Shown: piece by piece, positions 23,386 to 59,626 of the stretch | Layout of the letters: every line of letters starts with the position of its first letter | Position numbering within the stretch: the stretch's first letter is position 1 | Assembly (NCBI RefSeq): GCF_045679555.1 | Contig: NC_092098.1 | Coordinates: 18,675,038 to 18,739,037, forward strand | DNA from: Salvelinus alpinus | Taxonomy: Eukaryota > Chordata > Actinopteri > Salmoniformes > Salmonidae | DNA: 64,000 nt | Reading direction: 5' to 3' | Program-made: the position numbers and the translations under genes | The notes under the pieces: generated by a model | Told to the model about the DNA's origin: nothing | Databases searched by the model: none | The model's input: the letters and a program-made list of their open reading frames with translations, nothing else

Positions 23386-23479
23386 ATTAAAACAGTTACA
23401 GAGTTTAATGGTTATGACAGGAGAAAACTGAGGATGGATCAACACCATTGTAGTTACTCCACAATACTAACCTAATTTA

Positions 23480-23640
23480 GGGTGGCAGGTAGCCTAGCGG
23501 TTAGAGTGTTGGGCCAAAAACAGTAAAGGTTGCTAGTTCAAATCCTAGCTGAGAGGTGAACAATTGGTTGATGTGCCCTTGAGCAAGACACTTACCCTAG
23601 TTGCTCTGGATAATAGCATCTACTAAATGACTACAATTTT
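23480..23640 (+). repeat. tRNA-derived SINE inserted in Tc1 copy D
   Basis: Head GGTGGCAGGTAGCCTAGCGG with A-box TAGCCTAGCGGTTAGAG and B-box GTTCAAATCC; tail TTGCTCTGGATAATAGCATC resembles the LINE tail at 25750-25800. HpaI-like type. Confidence 0.8.
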
Positions 23641-23741
23641 AATTGACAGAGTGAAAAGAAGGAAGCCTGTACAGAATAAAAATGTTCCTGTTTGCAATAA
23701 GGCACTAAACTTGTAACTTTTTTCCTGAATACAAAGTGTTA

Positions 23742-25646
23742 GGGCTCCGGGCAGCCGAGCGGAAATGGAGGAAAACTTGCCTCCCTGCGGACCTGGCATC
23801 CTTTCACTCCCTCCTCTCTACATTCTCCTCTTCTGTCTCTGCTGCTAAAGCCAATTTCTACCACTCTAAATTCCAAGCATCTGCCTCTAACCCTAGGAAG
23901 CTCTTTGCCACCTTCTCTTCCCTCCTGAATCCTCCTCCCCCTCCTCCCCCCTCCTCCCTCTCTGCTGATGACTTCGTCAACCATTTTGAAAAGAAGGTCG
24001 ACGACATCCGATCCTCGTTTGCTAAGTCAAACGACACAGCTGGTTCTGCTCACACTGCCCTACCCTGTGCTTTGACCTCTTTCTCCCCTCTCTCTCCAGA
24101 TGAAATCTCGCGTCTTGTGACGGCCGGCCGCCCAACAACCTGCCCGCTTGACCCTATCCCCTCCTTTCTTCTCCAGACCATTTCCGGAGACCTTCTCCCT
24201 TACCTCACCTCGCTCATCAACTCATCCTTGACCGCTGGCTACGTCCCTTCCGTCTTCAAGAGAGCGAGAGTTGCACCCCTTCTGAAAAAACCTACACTCG
24301 ATCCCTCCGATGTCAACAACTACAGACCAGTATCCCTTCTTTCTTTTCTCTCCAAAACTCTTGAACGTGCCGTCCTTGGCCAGCTCTCCTGCTATCTCTC
24401 TCAGAATGACCTTCTTGATCCAAATCAGTCAGGTTTCAAGACTAGTCATTCAACTGAGACTGCTCTTCTCTGTGTCACGGAGGCGCTCCGCACTGCTAAA
24501 GCTAACTCTCTCTCCTCTGCTCTCATCCTTCTAGACCTATCGGCTGCCTTTGATACTGTGAACCATCAGATCCTCCTCTCCACCCTCTCCGAGTTGGGCA
24601 TCTCCGGCGCGGCCCACGCTTGGATTGCGTCCTACCTGACAGGTCGCTCCTACCAGGTGGCGTGGCGAGAATCTGTCTCCGCACCACGTGCTCTCACCAC
24701 TGGTGTCCCCCAGGGCTCTGTTCTAGGCCCTCTCCTATTCTCGCTATACACCAAGTCACTTGGCTCTGTCATATCCTCACATGGTCTCTCCTATCATTGC
24801 TATGCAGACGACACACAATTAATCTTCTCCTTTCCCCCCTCTGATAACCAGGTGGTGAATCGCATCTCTGCATGTCTGGCAGACATATCAGTGTGGATGA
24901 CGGATCACCACCTCAAGCTGAACCTCGGCAAGACGGAGCTGCTCTTCCTCCCGGGGAAGGACTGCCCGTTCCATGATCTCGCCATCACGGTTGACAACTC
25001 CATTGTGTCCTCCTCCCAGAGTGCTAAGAACCTTGGCGTGATCCTGGACAACACCCTGTCGTTCTCAACTAACATCAAGGCGGTGACCCGTTCCTGTAGG
25101 TTCATGCTCTACAACATTCGCAGAGTACGACCCTGCCTCACGCAGGAAGCGGCGCAGGTCCTAATCCAGGCACTTGTCATCTCCCGTCTGGATTACTGCA
25201 ACTCGCTGTTGGCTGGGCTCCCTGCCTGTGCCATTAAACCCCTACAACTCATCCAGAACGCCGCAGCCCGTCTGGTGTTCAACTTTCCCAAGTTCTCTCA
25301 CGTCACCCCGCTCCTCCGCTCTCTCCACTGGCTTCCAGTTGAAGCTCGCATCCGCTACAAGACCATGGTGCTTGCCTACGGAGCTGTGAGGGGAACGGCA
25401 CCTCCGTACCTTCAGGCTCTGATCAGGCCCTACACCCAAACAAGGGCACTGCGTTCATCCACCTCTGGCCTGCTCGCCTCCCTACCTCTGAGGAAGTACA
25501 GTTCCCGCTCAGCCCAGTCAAAACTGTTCGCTGCTCTGGCACCCCAATGGTGGAACAAACACCCTCACGACGCCAGGTCAGCGGAGTCAATCACCACCTT
25601 CCGGAGACACCTGAAACCCCACCTCTTTAAGGAATACCTAGGATAG
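23742..25646 (+). pseudogene. LINE ORF2 fragment: reverse transcriptase and C-terminal region
   Basis: One open frame of about 634 codons with no internal stop. Reverse transcriptase landmarks in order: NNYRPVSLLSFLSKTLER, LLDLSAAFDTVNH, GVPQGSVLGPLLFSLY and the catalytic CYADDTQLIF (YADD encoded at 24801-24812), followed by the L2/CR1-like LHWLPVEARIRYKTMVLAYG and WWNKHPHDARSAES blocks. No proper start exists: a GTG that could open the frame lies in the target duplication, outside the element. An open frame despite truncation suggests a fairly recent insertion. Confidence 0.9.
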
Positions 25647-25806
25647 GATAAAGTAATCCTTCTAACCCCCCCCCCCCTTAAAATAGTTAGATGCACTATT
25701 GTAAAGTGGTTGTTCCACTGGATATCATAAGGTGAATGCACCAATTTGTAAGTCGCTCTGGATAAGAGCGTCTGCTAAATGACTTAAATGTAAATGTAAA
25801 TGTAAT
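23742..25806 (+). mobile_element. 5'-truncated L2/CR1-type LINE inserted in Tc1 copy D
   Basis: Flanked by an exact 6-bp duplication GTGTTA (23736-23741 and 25807-25812) within Tc1 sequence. It ends with TAAGTCGCTCTGGATAAGAG and repeated AAATGTA units, the tail copied by several SINEs here. Only the reverse transcriptase and C-terminal part of ORF2 is present; the endonuclease is absent. Confidence 0.9.
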
Positions 25807-26424
25807 GTGTTATGTTTGGGTCAAATCCAATACAACACATTACTGAGTATCACTCTCCATATTTTCAAGCATAATGGTGGCCGCATCATGTTATAGGTAT
25901 GCTTGTAATCGTTAAGGACTGGGGAGTTTTTCAGGATAAAATAAATAAACTGTATGTAGCTAAGTACAGGCTTAAATCTTAGAGGAAAACCATTCCACCA
26001 GACACTGGGAGACCAATACACATTTCAGCAGCACAATAACTTAAAATACAAGTCTAAGTCTACCCTTGGAGTTGCTTAACAAGAAGACAGTGAAAGTTCC
26101 TGAGTGGCCGAATTACAGTTTTGACTTAAATCTACTTGAAGATCTATGACAAGACCTGAAAATTGTTGTCTAGCGATGATCAACAACCAATTTGACAGAG
26201 CTTGAAGAATTTTGAAAATAATAATGGGCAAATGTTGCACAATGCAGGTGTGGAAAGCTCTTAGAAAACTTACCCAGAAAGACTCACAGCTGTAATCACT
26301 GCCAAAGGTGCTCCTACAAAATATTGACTCTGGGGTGTGATACTTATATAAATGTCTTTATTTCTTTTTCAATAAATTTGCAAACATTTCTAAAAACATG
26401 TTTTCACTTTGTCATTATGAGGTA

Positions 26425-28261
26425 CCCAATAATGACAAATCAAAAACAGGTCAATTTGGTTTTTAGCAAATGTATATAAAAAAAATTACAGAAATACCTT
26501 ATTTACATAATTATTCAGACCCTTTGCTATGAAACTCGAAATTGAGCTCAGGTGCATCCTGTTTCCATTGATAATCCTTGAGATGTTTCTACAACTTGAT
26601 TGGAGTCCACCTGTGGTAAATTCAATTGAATGGACATGATTTGGAAAGGCACACACCTGTCTATATAGGTTCCACAGTTGACAGTGCATGTCAGAGCAAA
26701 AACCAAACCATGAGGTCGAAGGAATTGTCCGTAAAGTTCAGAGACAGGATTGTGTCCAGGCACAGATCTGGGGAAGGGTACCAAAAAATGTCTGCAGCAT
26801 TGAAGGCCCCCAAGAACACAGTTGCCTCCATCATTTTTAAAATGGAAGAAGTTTGGAACCACCAAGATTCTTCCTAGAGCTGGCCGCCCGGCCAAACTGA
26901 GCAATCAGGGGAGAAGGGCCTTAGTCAGGGAGGTGACCAAGAACCTGATGGTCACTCTGACAGAGCTCCAGAGCTCCTCTGTGGAGATGGGAGAACCTTC
27001 CAGAAGGACAACCATCTGTGCAGCACTCCACCAATCAGGCCTTTATGGTAGAGTGGCCAGACGGAAGCCACTCCTCAGTAAAAGGCACATGACAGCCCGC
27101 TTGGAGTCTTCCAAAAGGCACCTAAAGACTCTCAGACCATGAGAAACAAGATTCTCTGTTCTGATGAAACCAAGATTCAAATCTTTGGCCTGAATGCCAA
27201 GCGTCACCTCTGGAGGAAACCTGGCAGCATCTCTAAGGTTAAGCATGGTGGTGGCAGCATTATGCTGTGAGGATGTTTTTCAGAGTCAGGGACTGGGAGA
27301 CTAGTCAGGATCGAGGGAAAGATGAACGGAGCAAAGTACAGAGAGATCCTTGATGAAAACCTACTCCAGAATGCTCAGGTCCTCAGACTGGGGCGAAGGT
27401 TCACCTTCCAACAGGACAACGACCCTAAGCACACAGCCAAGACAACGCAGCAGTGGCTTCAGGACAAGTTTTTGAATGCCCTTGAGTGGCCCAGCTAGAG
27501 ACTTGATCCCGATCGAACATATCTGGAGTGACCTGAAAATATCTGTGCAGCGATGCTCCCCATCCTACCTGACAGAGGATCTGCAGAGAAGAATGGGAGA
27601 AACTCCCCAAATACAGGTGTGCCACGCTTGTAGCGTCATACTCAAGAAGACTTGAGGCTGTAATTACTGCCAAAGGTGCTTCAACAAAGTGCTGAGTATC
27701 ACTAGGATCACTAGTCACTTTAAACAATGCCTCTTTAAATAATGCCACTTTAATAATGTTTACCTATCTTACATTACTCATATCACATGTATATACTGTA
27801 TTTTATACCATCTACTGCACCTTGCTTATGCAGCTCGGCCATCGCTCATCCATATACTTAAATGTACATATTCTCATTTACCCCTTTAGATTTGTGTGTA
27901 TTAGGTAGTTGTTGGGAATTGTTAGATTACTTGTAAGATAGTACTGCACTGTTGGAACTAGAAGCACAACATTTCGCTACACTAGCATTAACATCTGCTG
28001 ACCATGTGTATGTGCAATCAAATTTGATTTGATTTGATATGAAAGTAAAGGGTCTGACTACTTACGTAAGTGTGATATTTCAGTAGTTTTTTCTTTATAA
28101 ATTTGCAAAAAATTATACAAACCTGTTTTTTCTTTGTCATTATTGGGTATTGTGTGTAGATTGATGAGGGAAAAAAACAATTGAATCCATTTTAGAATAA
28201 GGCTGTAACGTAACAACATATGGAAAAAGTCAAGGGGTCTGAAAACTTTCAGAATGCACTG
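26425..28261 (+). mobile_element. Tc1-like transposon, copy E, left end lost
   Basis: Same subfamily as copies A and C. The right terminus AGAATGCACTG ends at 28261 before TA. Plus-strand transposase remnants (26712-27690) contain stops, and a LINE tail interrupts it at about 27699-28043. Copy E is joined to copy D at 26415-26435 without a left terminal repeat. Confidence 0.85.
27699..28043 (+). mobile_element. LINE 3' tail inserted in Tc1 copy E
   Basis: Ends AACTAGAAGCACAACATTTC, GCATTAACATCTGCTGACCA, then TTTGATTTGATTTGAT. The same tail occurs on the minus strand at 29323-29790. Tc1 text resumes with AGTAAAGGGTCTGAC. Confidence 0.82.
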
Positions 28262-29322
28262 TATATTAATTAAATGGTCTAGCTTGTCATGCTGAACAAG
28301 ATACATGGCTGGTGAACGAGACAGTAAAGATTTATCCCTGATTGCCATCTTGTGGTAGATACTGTATCTAGCAGGCCTAATTTCAACGAAATACAGCCTT
28401 AATTTCTAAGAATATGGTTTATAAACTTTATTGAGGATTATCTCTCTTATTTTACTTATTTCAAACCAAAACAAAAAACTCAATTTTTTAATACTTTTGT
28501 TTCCAAAGGATAGCCTACCTTATAAACAAATGATGTATAGCTCCAAATTATGTTGGATTGTTATTCTTTGTGAATTAGATGTGTTATAGAAATCACCAAG
28601 TGCTGTACATGTGAACATATGATGGGATGCACCATTGTTTAAGGTTGATGCCCACTATTTTAAGATTTTCACACATTATAGAAAAAAACAAAATGTGTTG
28701 CCTTCTCAATTATATTAATTTCCAAGGTTATTATCATCATGTATAAATTATATCAATATTATTGAGAACGTTCTAGTGGTATAAATTGTGTTATCGCGGT
28801 ATTTCACTATTGTAAACCAGCGAGAAATTACGAAAGGGGCGTATTCTCTCGTGTACATTCTATTTAATAGCTACGTGAAATCAGCGACATTAGGCCACAC
28901 TAAGCGACACTAACGGGTCCCAAATCGCGCAAAAAGCTACAAAACAAAATCATAGATTTACCTGAACACTATCGCAAATTGTATTATAGTTTGTCGGTTT
29001 CAAGATGTGTTCTGTTTTTCTGATCCTACCCTCATCTTTTCGTGTTATTTTAATAGATATTAAGGCTCATGGTTAAGTTCTAGAGGTTATTTGTAAATAT
29101 TCTGCCAAGGTGGGTAAATAAACACAAAAATGCAATCATTCTATTATAATAAGGGGACATATTTATTAAACATCAATGTTACATGTAAATGAGTTGAAAA
29201 CGAATTAATGATTGAAAGTTAAATATTCTAATATTAGTTTAATTTCCATTCCACTGGATGGCACTGTCCCCCATGCTGCTCCACATCAGGCGTCTGAGGA
29301 TTAAACTAGTCAAACACATGCA
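28262..29322. other. intergenic DNA, nothing recognised
   Basis: AT-rich, no open frame of interest, no repeat ends identified. Confidence 0.5.
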
Positions 29323-29790
29323 AATCAAATCAAATTTTATTAGTCACATACACATGGTTAGCAGATGTTAATGCGAGTGTAGCGAAATGCTTGTGCTTCT
29401 AGTTCCGACAATGCAGTAATAACCAACAAGTAATCTAACCTAACAATTCCACAACTACTACCTTATACACACACACAAGTGTAAAGGGATAAAGAATATG
29501 TACATAAAGATATATGAATGAGTGGTGGTACAGAACGGCATGGCAAGATGCAGTAGATGGTATAGAGTACGGTATATACATATGAGATGAGTACTGTAGG
29601 GTATGTAAACATAAAGTGGCATAGTTTAAAGTGGCTAGTGGTACATGTATTACATAAAGATGGCAAGATGCAGTAGATGATATAGAGTACAGTATATACA
29701 TATGAGATGGGTAATGTAGGGTATGTAAACATTATATTAAGTGGCATTGTTTAAAGTGGCTAGTGGTACATTTTTACATATGCATTGGTA
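29323..29790 (-). mobile_element. LINE 3' tail, antisense
   Basis: Reads as AAATCAAATCAAATTTTATT then CACATGGTTAGCAGATGTTA, the reverse of the 27699-28043 tail, followed by an internal duplicated block. Confidence 0.8.
29541..29784. repeat. tandem duplication, two copies of about 120 bp
   Basis: TGGCAAGATGCAGTAGATG starts at 29541 and again at 29661; the two units match nearly base for base through TTTAAAGTGGCTAGTGGTAC. They lie inside the antisense LINE tail. Confidence 0.9.
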
Positions 29791-31024
29791 GATGTGGTGT
29801 GCATGGTTATAAACTTTACAATTATTACACTGTTATTGACTGTTATAAACACATATTACATTGTACATTGTTATTACATTGTTAAAACAACAAACCTACA
29901 TTGTGAAGAGTGGGTGAAATCATAAAGGGTTTGCAGAAACACATGAGCTGAAGGGGGAAAGTTGTCCATATAAAATAAGTTACAAGAGGAGAACCAAGAA
30001 ATAACTCACAGACAGTCAGACAGACAGACATGTAACCACTTATCTGAAGATGATGAGGTTGTTGTAGATGAGACTGAGTTTCAAGTAACCAATAGGATTT
30101 AATATGCTGTATTCATGTACATTTTTCTCAGTAGCCCCTACTAATTCTGCTCTCACCTAGATATTCCCGCTACTCACATCACCTATCATAACCACCAAAG
30201 CCATTCCCTGCTCACTCAGCTCCTGAAACTGGTCACACTCTGCCCTTCCAAACACCCACATTCCTACACCATCCACTGACACCTCCTCCTCCCTCAGGCC
30301 TACTAAGGGGTAAATATCACTCCCTACGTCGACTCCTCCCATACCTTCCACCCCAAGATTCTTGCCATCATACTAAATACCAGAGTGTGGTCCAAGGCAG
30401 AATCATTCCCTGTGGCTACATTAATCCTGGTCCCTCGGCCATCATTCAGGCACACCAGCTCTTTCACCTCTGTTCTTCATGTTCCCCTGTCAGAGTGTGT
30501 TGTGTGAATTAAATCGCCACGCCACATTATCTTGTATAGTGTTGTCATAGAGGACTTAAATCAAATCAAAATAAATGTCAGCAGTGGAAGTAGATTTCTG
30601 CTGAAAATAATTGCCTGGTGACGCAAACTTTGATTGTATAACACTGGATCCTATTAGTGTCTGAGGATTCCAAATCACCCCCTTTATTGGATATAACTTG
30701 TATTGTTCCAATAGTACAGTAACAAATAGCTGTAAAGTGCTGTAATGACAATACGGTTTTGGTAACAGTTGACTGTCCTCAAATAAACTATTAAATGACG
30801 TAAATATAGCCGTCAAAATGATCAATGCTTTGTAGTTAGGTACCTTTTGTAATGTTATTTTATTTTCTGAGCTGCAGCCCATAGGTACAATGTATGAAAT
30901 AATTAATTTAAATGTTTAAGTAACTTTAAACTATAACCGTTCTGATTTTAAATTTAAAAACGTACTGTAAGACTAGTAAACATTTTTGAGGGGACTTTTA
31001 TTATGAAATGTAGTCGTTTGATAA
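29791..31024. other. intergenic DNA upstream of smarca1
   Basis: No gene recognised. About 30140-30490 is C-rich and, on the minus strand, open for 64 residues (MWVFGRAECDQFQELSEQ); it may be a decayed retroelement but I cannot assign it. Confidence 0.4.
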
Positions 31025-31141
31025 TGTGACCTTAATGTCGCTAGGTTCACAATGCTCTATCTAATGACGTACCAAGCCTATTTGCTGTATAATAACTTAC
31101 AGTCTGGTCTAAAAACTCATGATAAAAGCAAAGTCCACAGA

Positions 31142-56811
<25,670 letters not shown>

Positions 56812-57073
56812 AGATGTCATGTAATTAATGTAGCTCCCAGCAGGCCCAATCCTAACTTGAAAGATAAGTCATTTGATTTACGCACACAGTTCTCAAGTTA
56901 GGATTTGGCCCATCAAAAACAAACAGCATTAATCACCCACACAAAAAATACAAACACAACCTTCAATAGTTGTAGTAATTTCTGTGGAAGTGTGGCTTCT
57001 TTTTTTAAGACATTTTGTATTACTCTTTTTTGCAATTGTTTGATGACCTTTGAAACTCAGCATGCTATATGTA

Positions 57074-58542
57074 AACTCAGCAAAAAAGGAAACGTACTCT
57101 CACTGTCAACTGCGTTTATTTTCAGCAACGTGTAAATATTTGTATGAACGTAACAAGATTCAACAACTGAGACATAAACTGAACAAGTTCCACAGACATG
57201 TGACTAACAGAAATTGAATAATGTGTCCCTGAACAAAGGGTGGGTCAAAATCAAAAGTAACAGTAACAGTCAGTATCTGGTGTGGCCACCAGCAGCATTA
57301 AGTACTGCAGTGCATCTCCTCATGGACTGCACCAGATTTGCCAGTTCTTGCTGTGAGATGTTACCCCACTCTTCCACCAAGGCACCTGCAAGTTCCTGGA
57401 CATTTCTGGGGAGGAATGGCCCTAGTCCTCACCCTCTGATCCAACAGGTCTCAGACGTGCTCAATGGGATTGAGATCCGGGCTCCTAGCTGGCCATGGCA
57501 GAACACTGACATTCCTGTCTTGCAGGAAATCACGCACAGAACAAGCAGTATGGCTGGTGGCATTGTCATGCTGGAGGGTCATGTCAGGATGAGCCTGCAG
57601 GAAGGGTACCACATGAGGGAGGAGGATGTCTTCCCAGTAACACACAGCGTTGAGATTGCCTGCAATGACAACAAGCTCAGTCCGATGATGCTGTGACACA
57701 CTGCCCCAGACCATGATGGACCCTCCATCTCCAAATCGATCCCGCTCCAGAGTACAGGCCTCGGTGTAACGCTCATTCCTTCAACGATAAACGCGAATCC
57801 GACCATCACCTCTGGTGAGACAAAACCGCGACTCGTCAGTGAAGAGTACTTTTTGCCAGTCCTGTCTGGTCCAGCGACGTTGTTGCCGGTGATGTCTGGT
57901 GAGGACCTGCCTTACAACAGGCCTACAAGCCCTCAGTCCAGCCTCTCTCAGCCTATTGCGAACAGTCTGAGCACTGATGGAGGGATTGTGCGTTCCTGGT
58001 GTTACTCAGGCAGTTGTTGTTGCCATCCTGTACCTGTCCCGCAGGTGTGATGTTTGAATGTACCGATCCTGTGCAGGTGTTGTTACACGTGGTCTGCCAC
58101 TGCGAGGACGATCAGCTGTCCGTCCTGTCTCCCTGTAGCTCTGTCTTAGGCATCTCACAGTACGGACATTGCAATTTATTGCCCTGGCCACATCTGCAGT
58201 CCTCATGCCTCCTTGCAGCATGCCTAAGGCAGGTTCACACAGATGAGCAGGTACCCTGGACATCTTTCTTTTGGTGTTTTTCAGAGTCAGTAGCAAGGCC
58301 TCTTTAGTGTCCTCAGTTTTCATAATTGTGACCTTAATTGCTTACCGTCTGTAAGCTGTTAGTGTCTTAACGACCGTTCCACAGGTGCATGTTCATTAAT
58401 TGTTTATGGTTTATTGAACAAGCATGAGAAACGGTGTTTTAAACCCTTTACAATGAAGATCTGTGAAGTTATTTGGATTTTTACAAATTATCTTTGAATG
58501 ACAGGGTCCTGAAAAAGGGACATTTCTTTTTTTTGCTGAGTT
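57074..58542 (-). mobile_element. Tc1-like transposon in the smarca1 3' UTR region
   Basis: Inverted ends AACTCAGCAAAAAAGGAAACG (left) and complement TTTTTTTGCTGAGTT (right). Minus-strand transposase pieces: start at 58323 (MKTEDTKEALLLTLKNTKRK, helix-turn-helix ADVARAINCNVRTVRCLRQS), then after frameshifts MVWGSVSQHHRTELVVIAGN and LQHDNATSHTACSVRDFLQD and [11 protein letters not shown]. It begins 263 bp after the smarca1 stop. Confidence 0.9.
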
Positions 58543-58854
58543 TGTCTACGGATGTGTTTTGATTGTTTCATTTCTTGTGTAGTTGGCGTGGTGGTGAAAT
58601 AGCAACCTTTGTATGTTTGTTTTTCCTCTATTTTTGTGCATGGCTGTTTTTGAAGCCCTGTGTTTGACACATTGTTATTATGTTACATCAAGCGGTTCCC
58701 TGTATGCACCTTATATAACCTGTTGCTTTGCACATATCCTCAGCTCATTTTATATTGAGTTTAATTCCATTGATCCTTTTTAAGTGTTGGTATCCGAACA
58801 AAAAGTACCTGTTGTATTTTGCTTTTCCTGTTAATTTTTTTAATGTACGAGTTC

Positions 58855-58860
58855 ATTAAA
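58855..58860 (+). terminator. candidate smarca1 polyadenylation signal ATTAAA
   Basis: Between the stop at 56811 and the Tc1 I see no AATAAA; this ATTAAA, beyond the transposon, is the first plausible signal. Low certainty. Confidence 0.25.
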
Positions 58861-59028
58861 CAAAATCCAACCTTAGTTATACTGTACTTTACCGTTTTTT
58901 GAGAGTAACTTTTATGTCACACAAAATCCCAGTTCACATTATATTAAACTCATCAAACTAAACTAAAGAAAGCTGTGAACCCAACAGTAGCAGATAGTAT
59001 TACATAAGATAAGGGTATGTGTAAGTAC

Positions 59029-59626
59029 AAATCTGGGTTTGGCGGATGCCAGGAGAAAGCTACCTGCCCCAATGCATAGTGCCAACTGTAAAGTTTGGTG
59101 GAGGAGGAGTAATGGTCTGGGGCTCTATCTCATGGTTCGGGCTAGGTCCCTTAGTTCCAGTGAAGGGAAATCTTAATGCTACAGTATACAATGACATTCT
59201 AGATTATTCTGTGCTTCCAACTTTGTGGCAACACTTTAGGAAAGGACCTTTCCTGTTTCAGCATGACAATGCCCCAGTGCACAAAGCCAGGTCCATACAG
59301 AAATGGTTTGTTGAGATCAGTGTGGAAGACCTTGACTGGCCTGCACAGAGCCCTGACCTTAACCCCATTGAACACCTTTGGGATGAATTGGAACACCTAC
59401 TGTGAGCCAGGCTTAATTGTCAAACATCAGTGCCAGACCTTACTAATGTTTTTGTGGCTGAATTGAAGCAAGACTCCGCAGCAATGTTCCAAAAAATTTG
59501 TGGAAAGCCTTCCCAGAAGAGTGTAGGCTGTTATAGCAGCAAAGTGGGGGACTCCATATTAATGCCCATGATTTTGGAATGAGATGTTCGACGAACAGGT
59601 GTCAACATACTTTTGGTTATGTGGTA
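59029..59626 (+). mobile_element. Tc1-like transposon fragment (third subfamily)
   Basis: Carries the C-terminal half of a transposase, open 59046-59405: [56 protein letters not shown], including the second Asp and the Glu of the DDE triad. The right end near 59626 reads AACATACTTTTGGTTATGTG. The N-terminal half and left terminus are missing. Confidence 0.88.

Larger units (their letters stand above)
20480..26424 (+). mobile_element. Tc1-like transposon, copy D, split by four insertions
   Basis: Starts at an inverted-repeat type end (CACAGTGCCTTCAGAAAGTA). Its own sequence continues in four further pieces, about 23386-23479, 23641-23741, 25807-26424, with transposase text such as GGGTCAAATCCAATACAACA. 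Between them lie R1 and R2 repeats, a SINE and a LINE. The right end is missing: it fuses to copy E at a palindromic junction. Transposase is thoroughly decayed. Confidence 0.82.

Noticed and set aside
23736..25646. A 636-residue open frame as a host protein gene
   Set aside because: It is a LINE reverse transcriptase (YADD, PQGS blocks) with a GTG start in the flanking duplication.
29541..29784. CRISPR-like repeat array
   Set aside because: Two 120-bp tandem units inside a LINE tail in a vertebrate genome; no short repeats with unique spacers.
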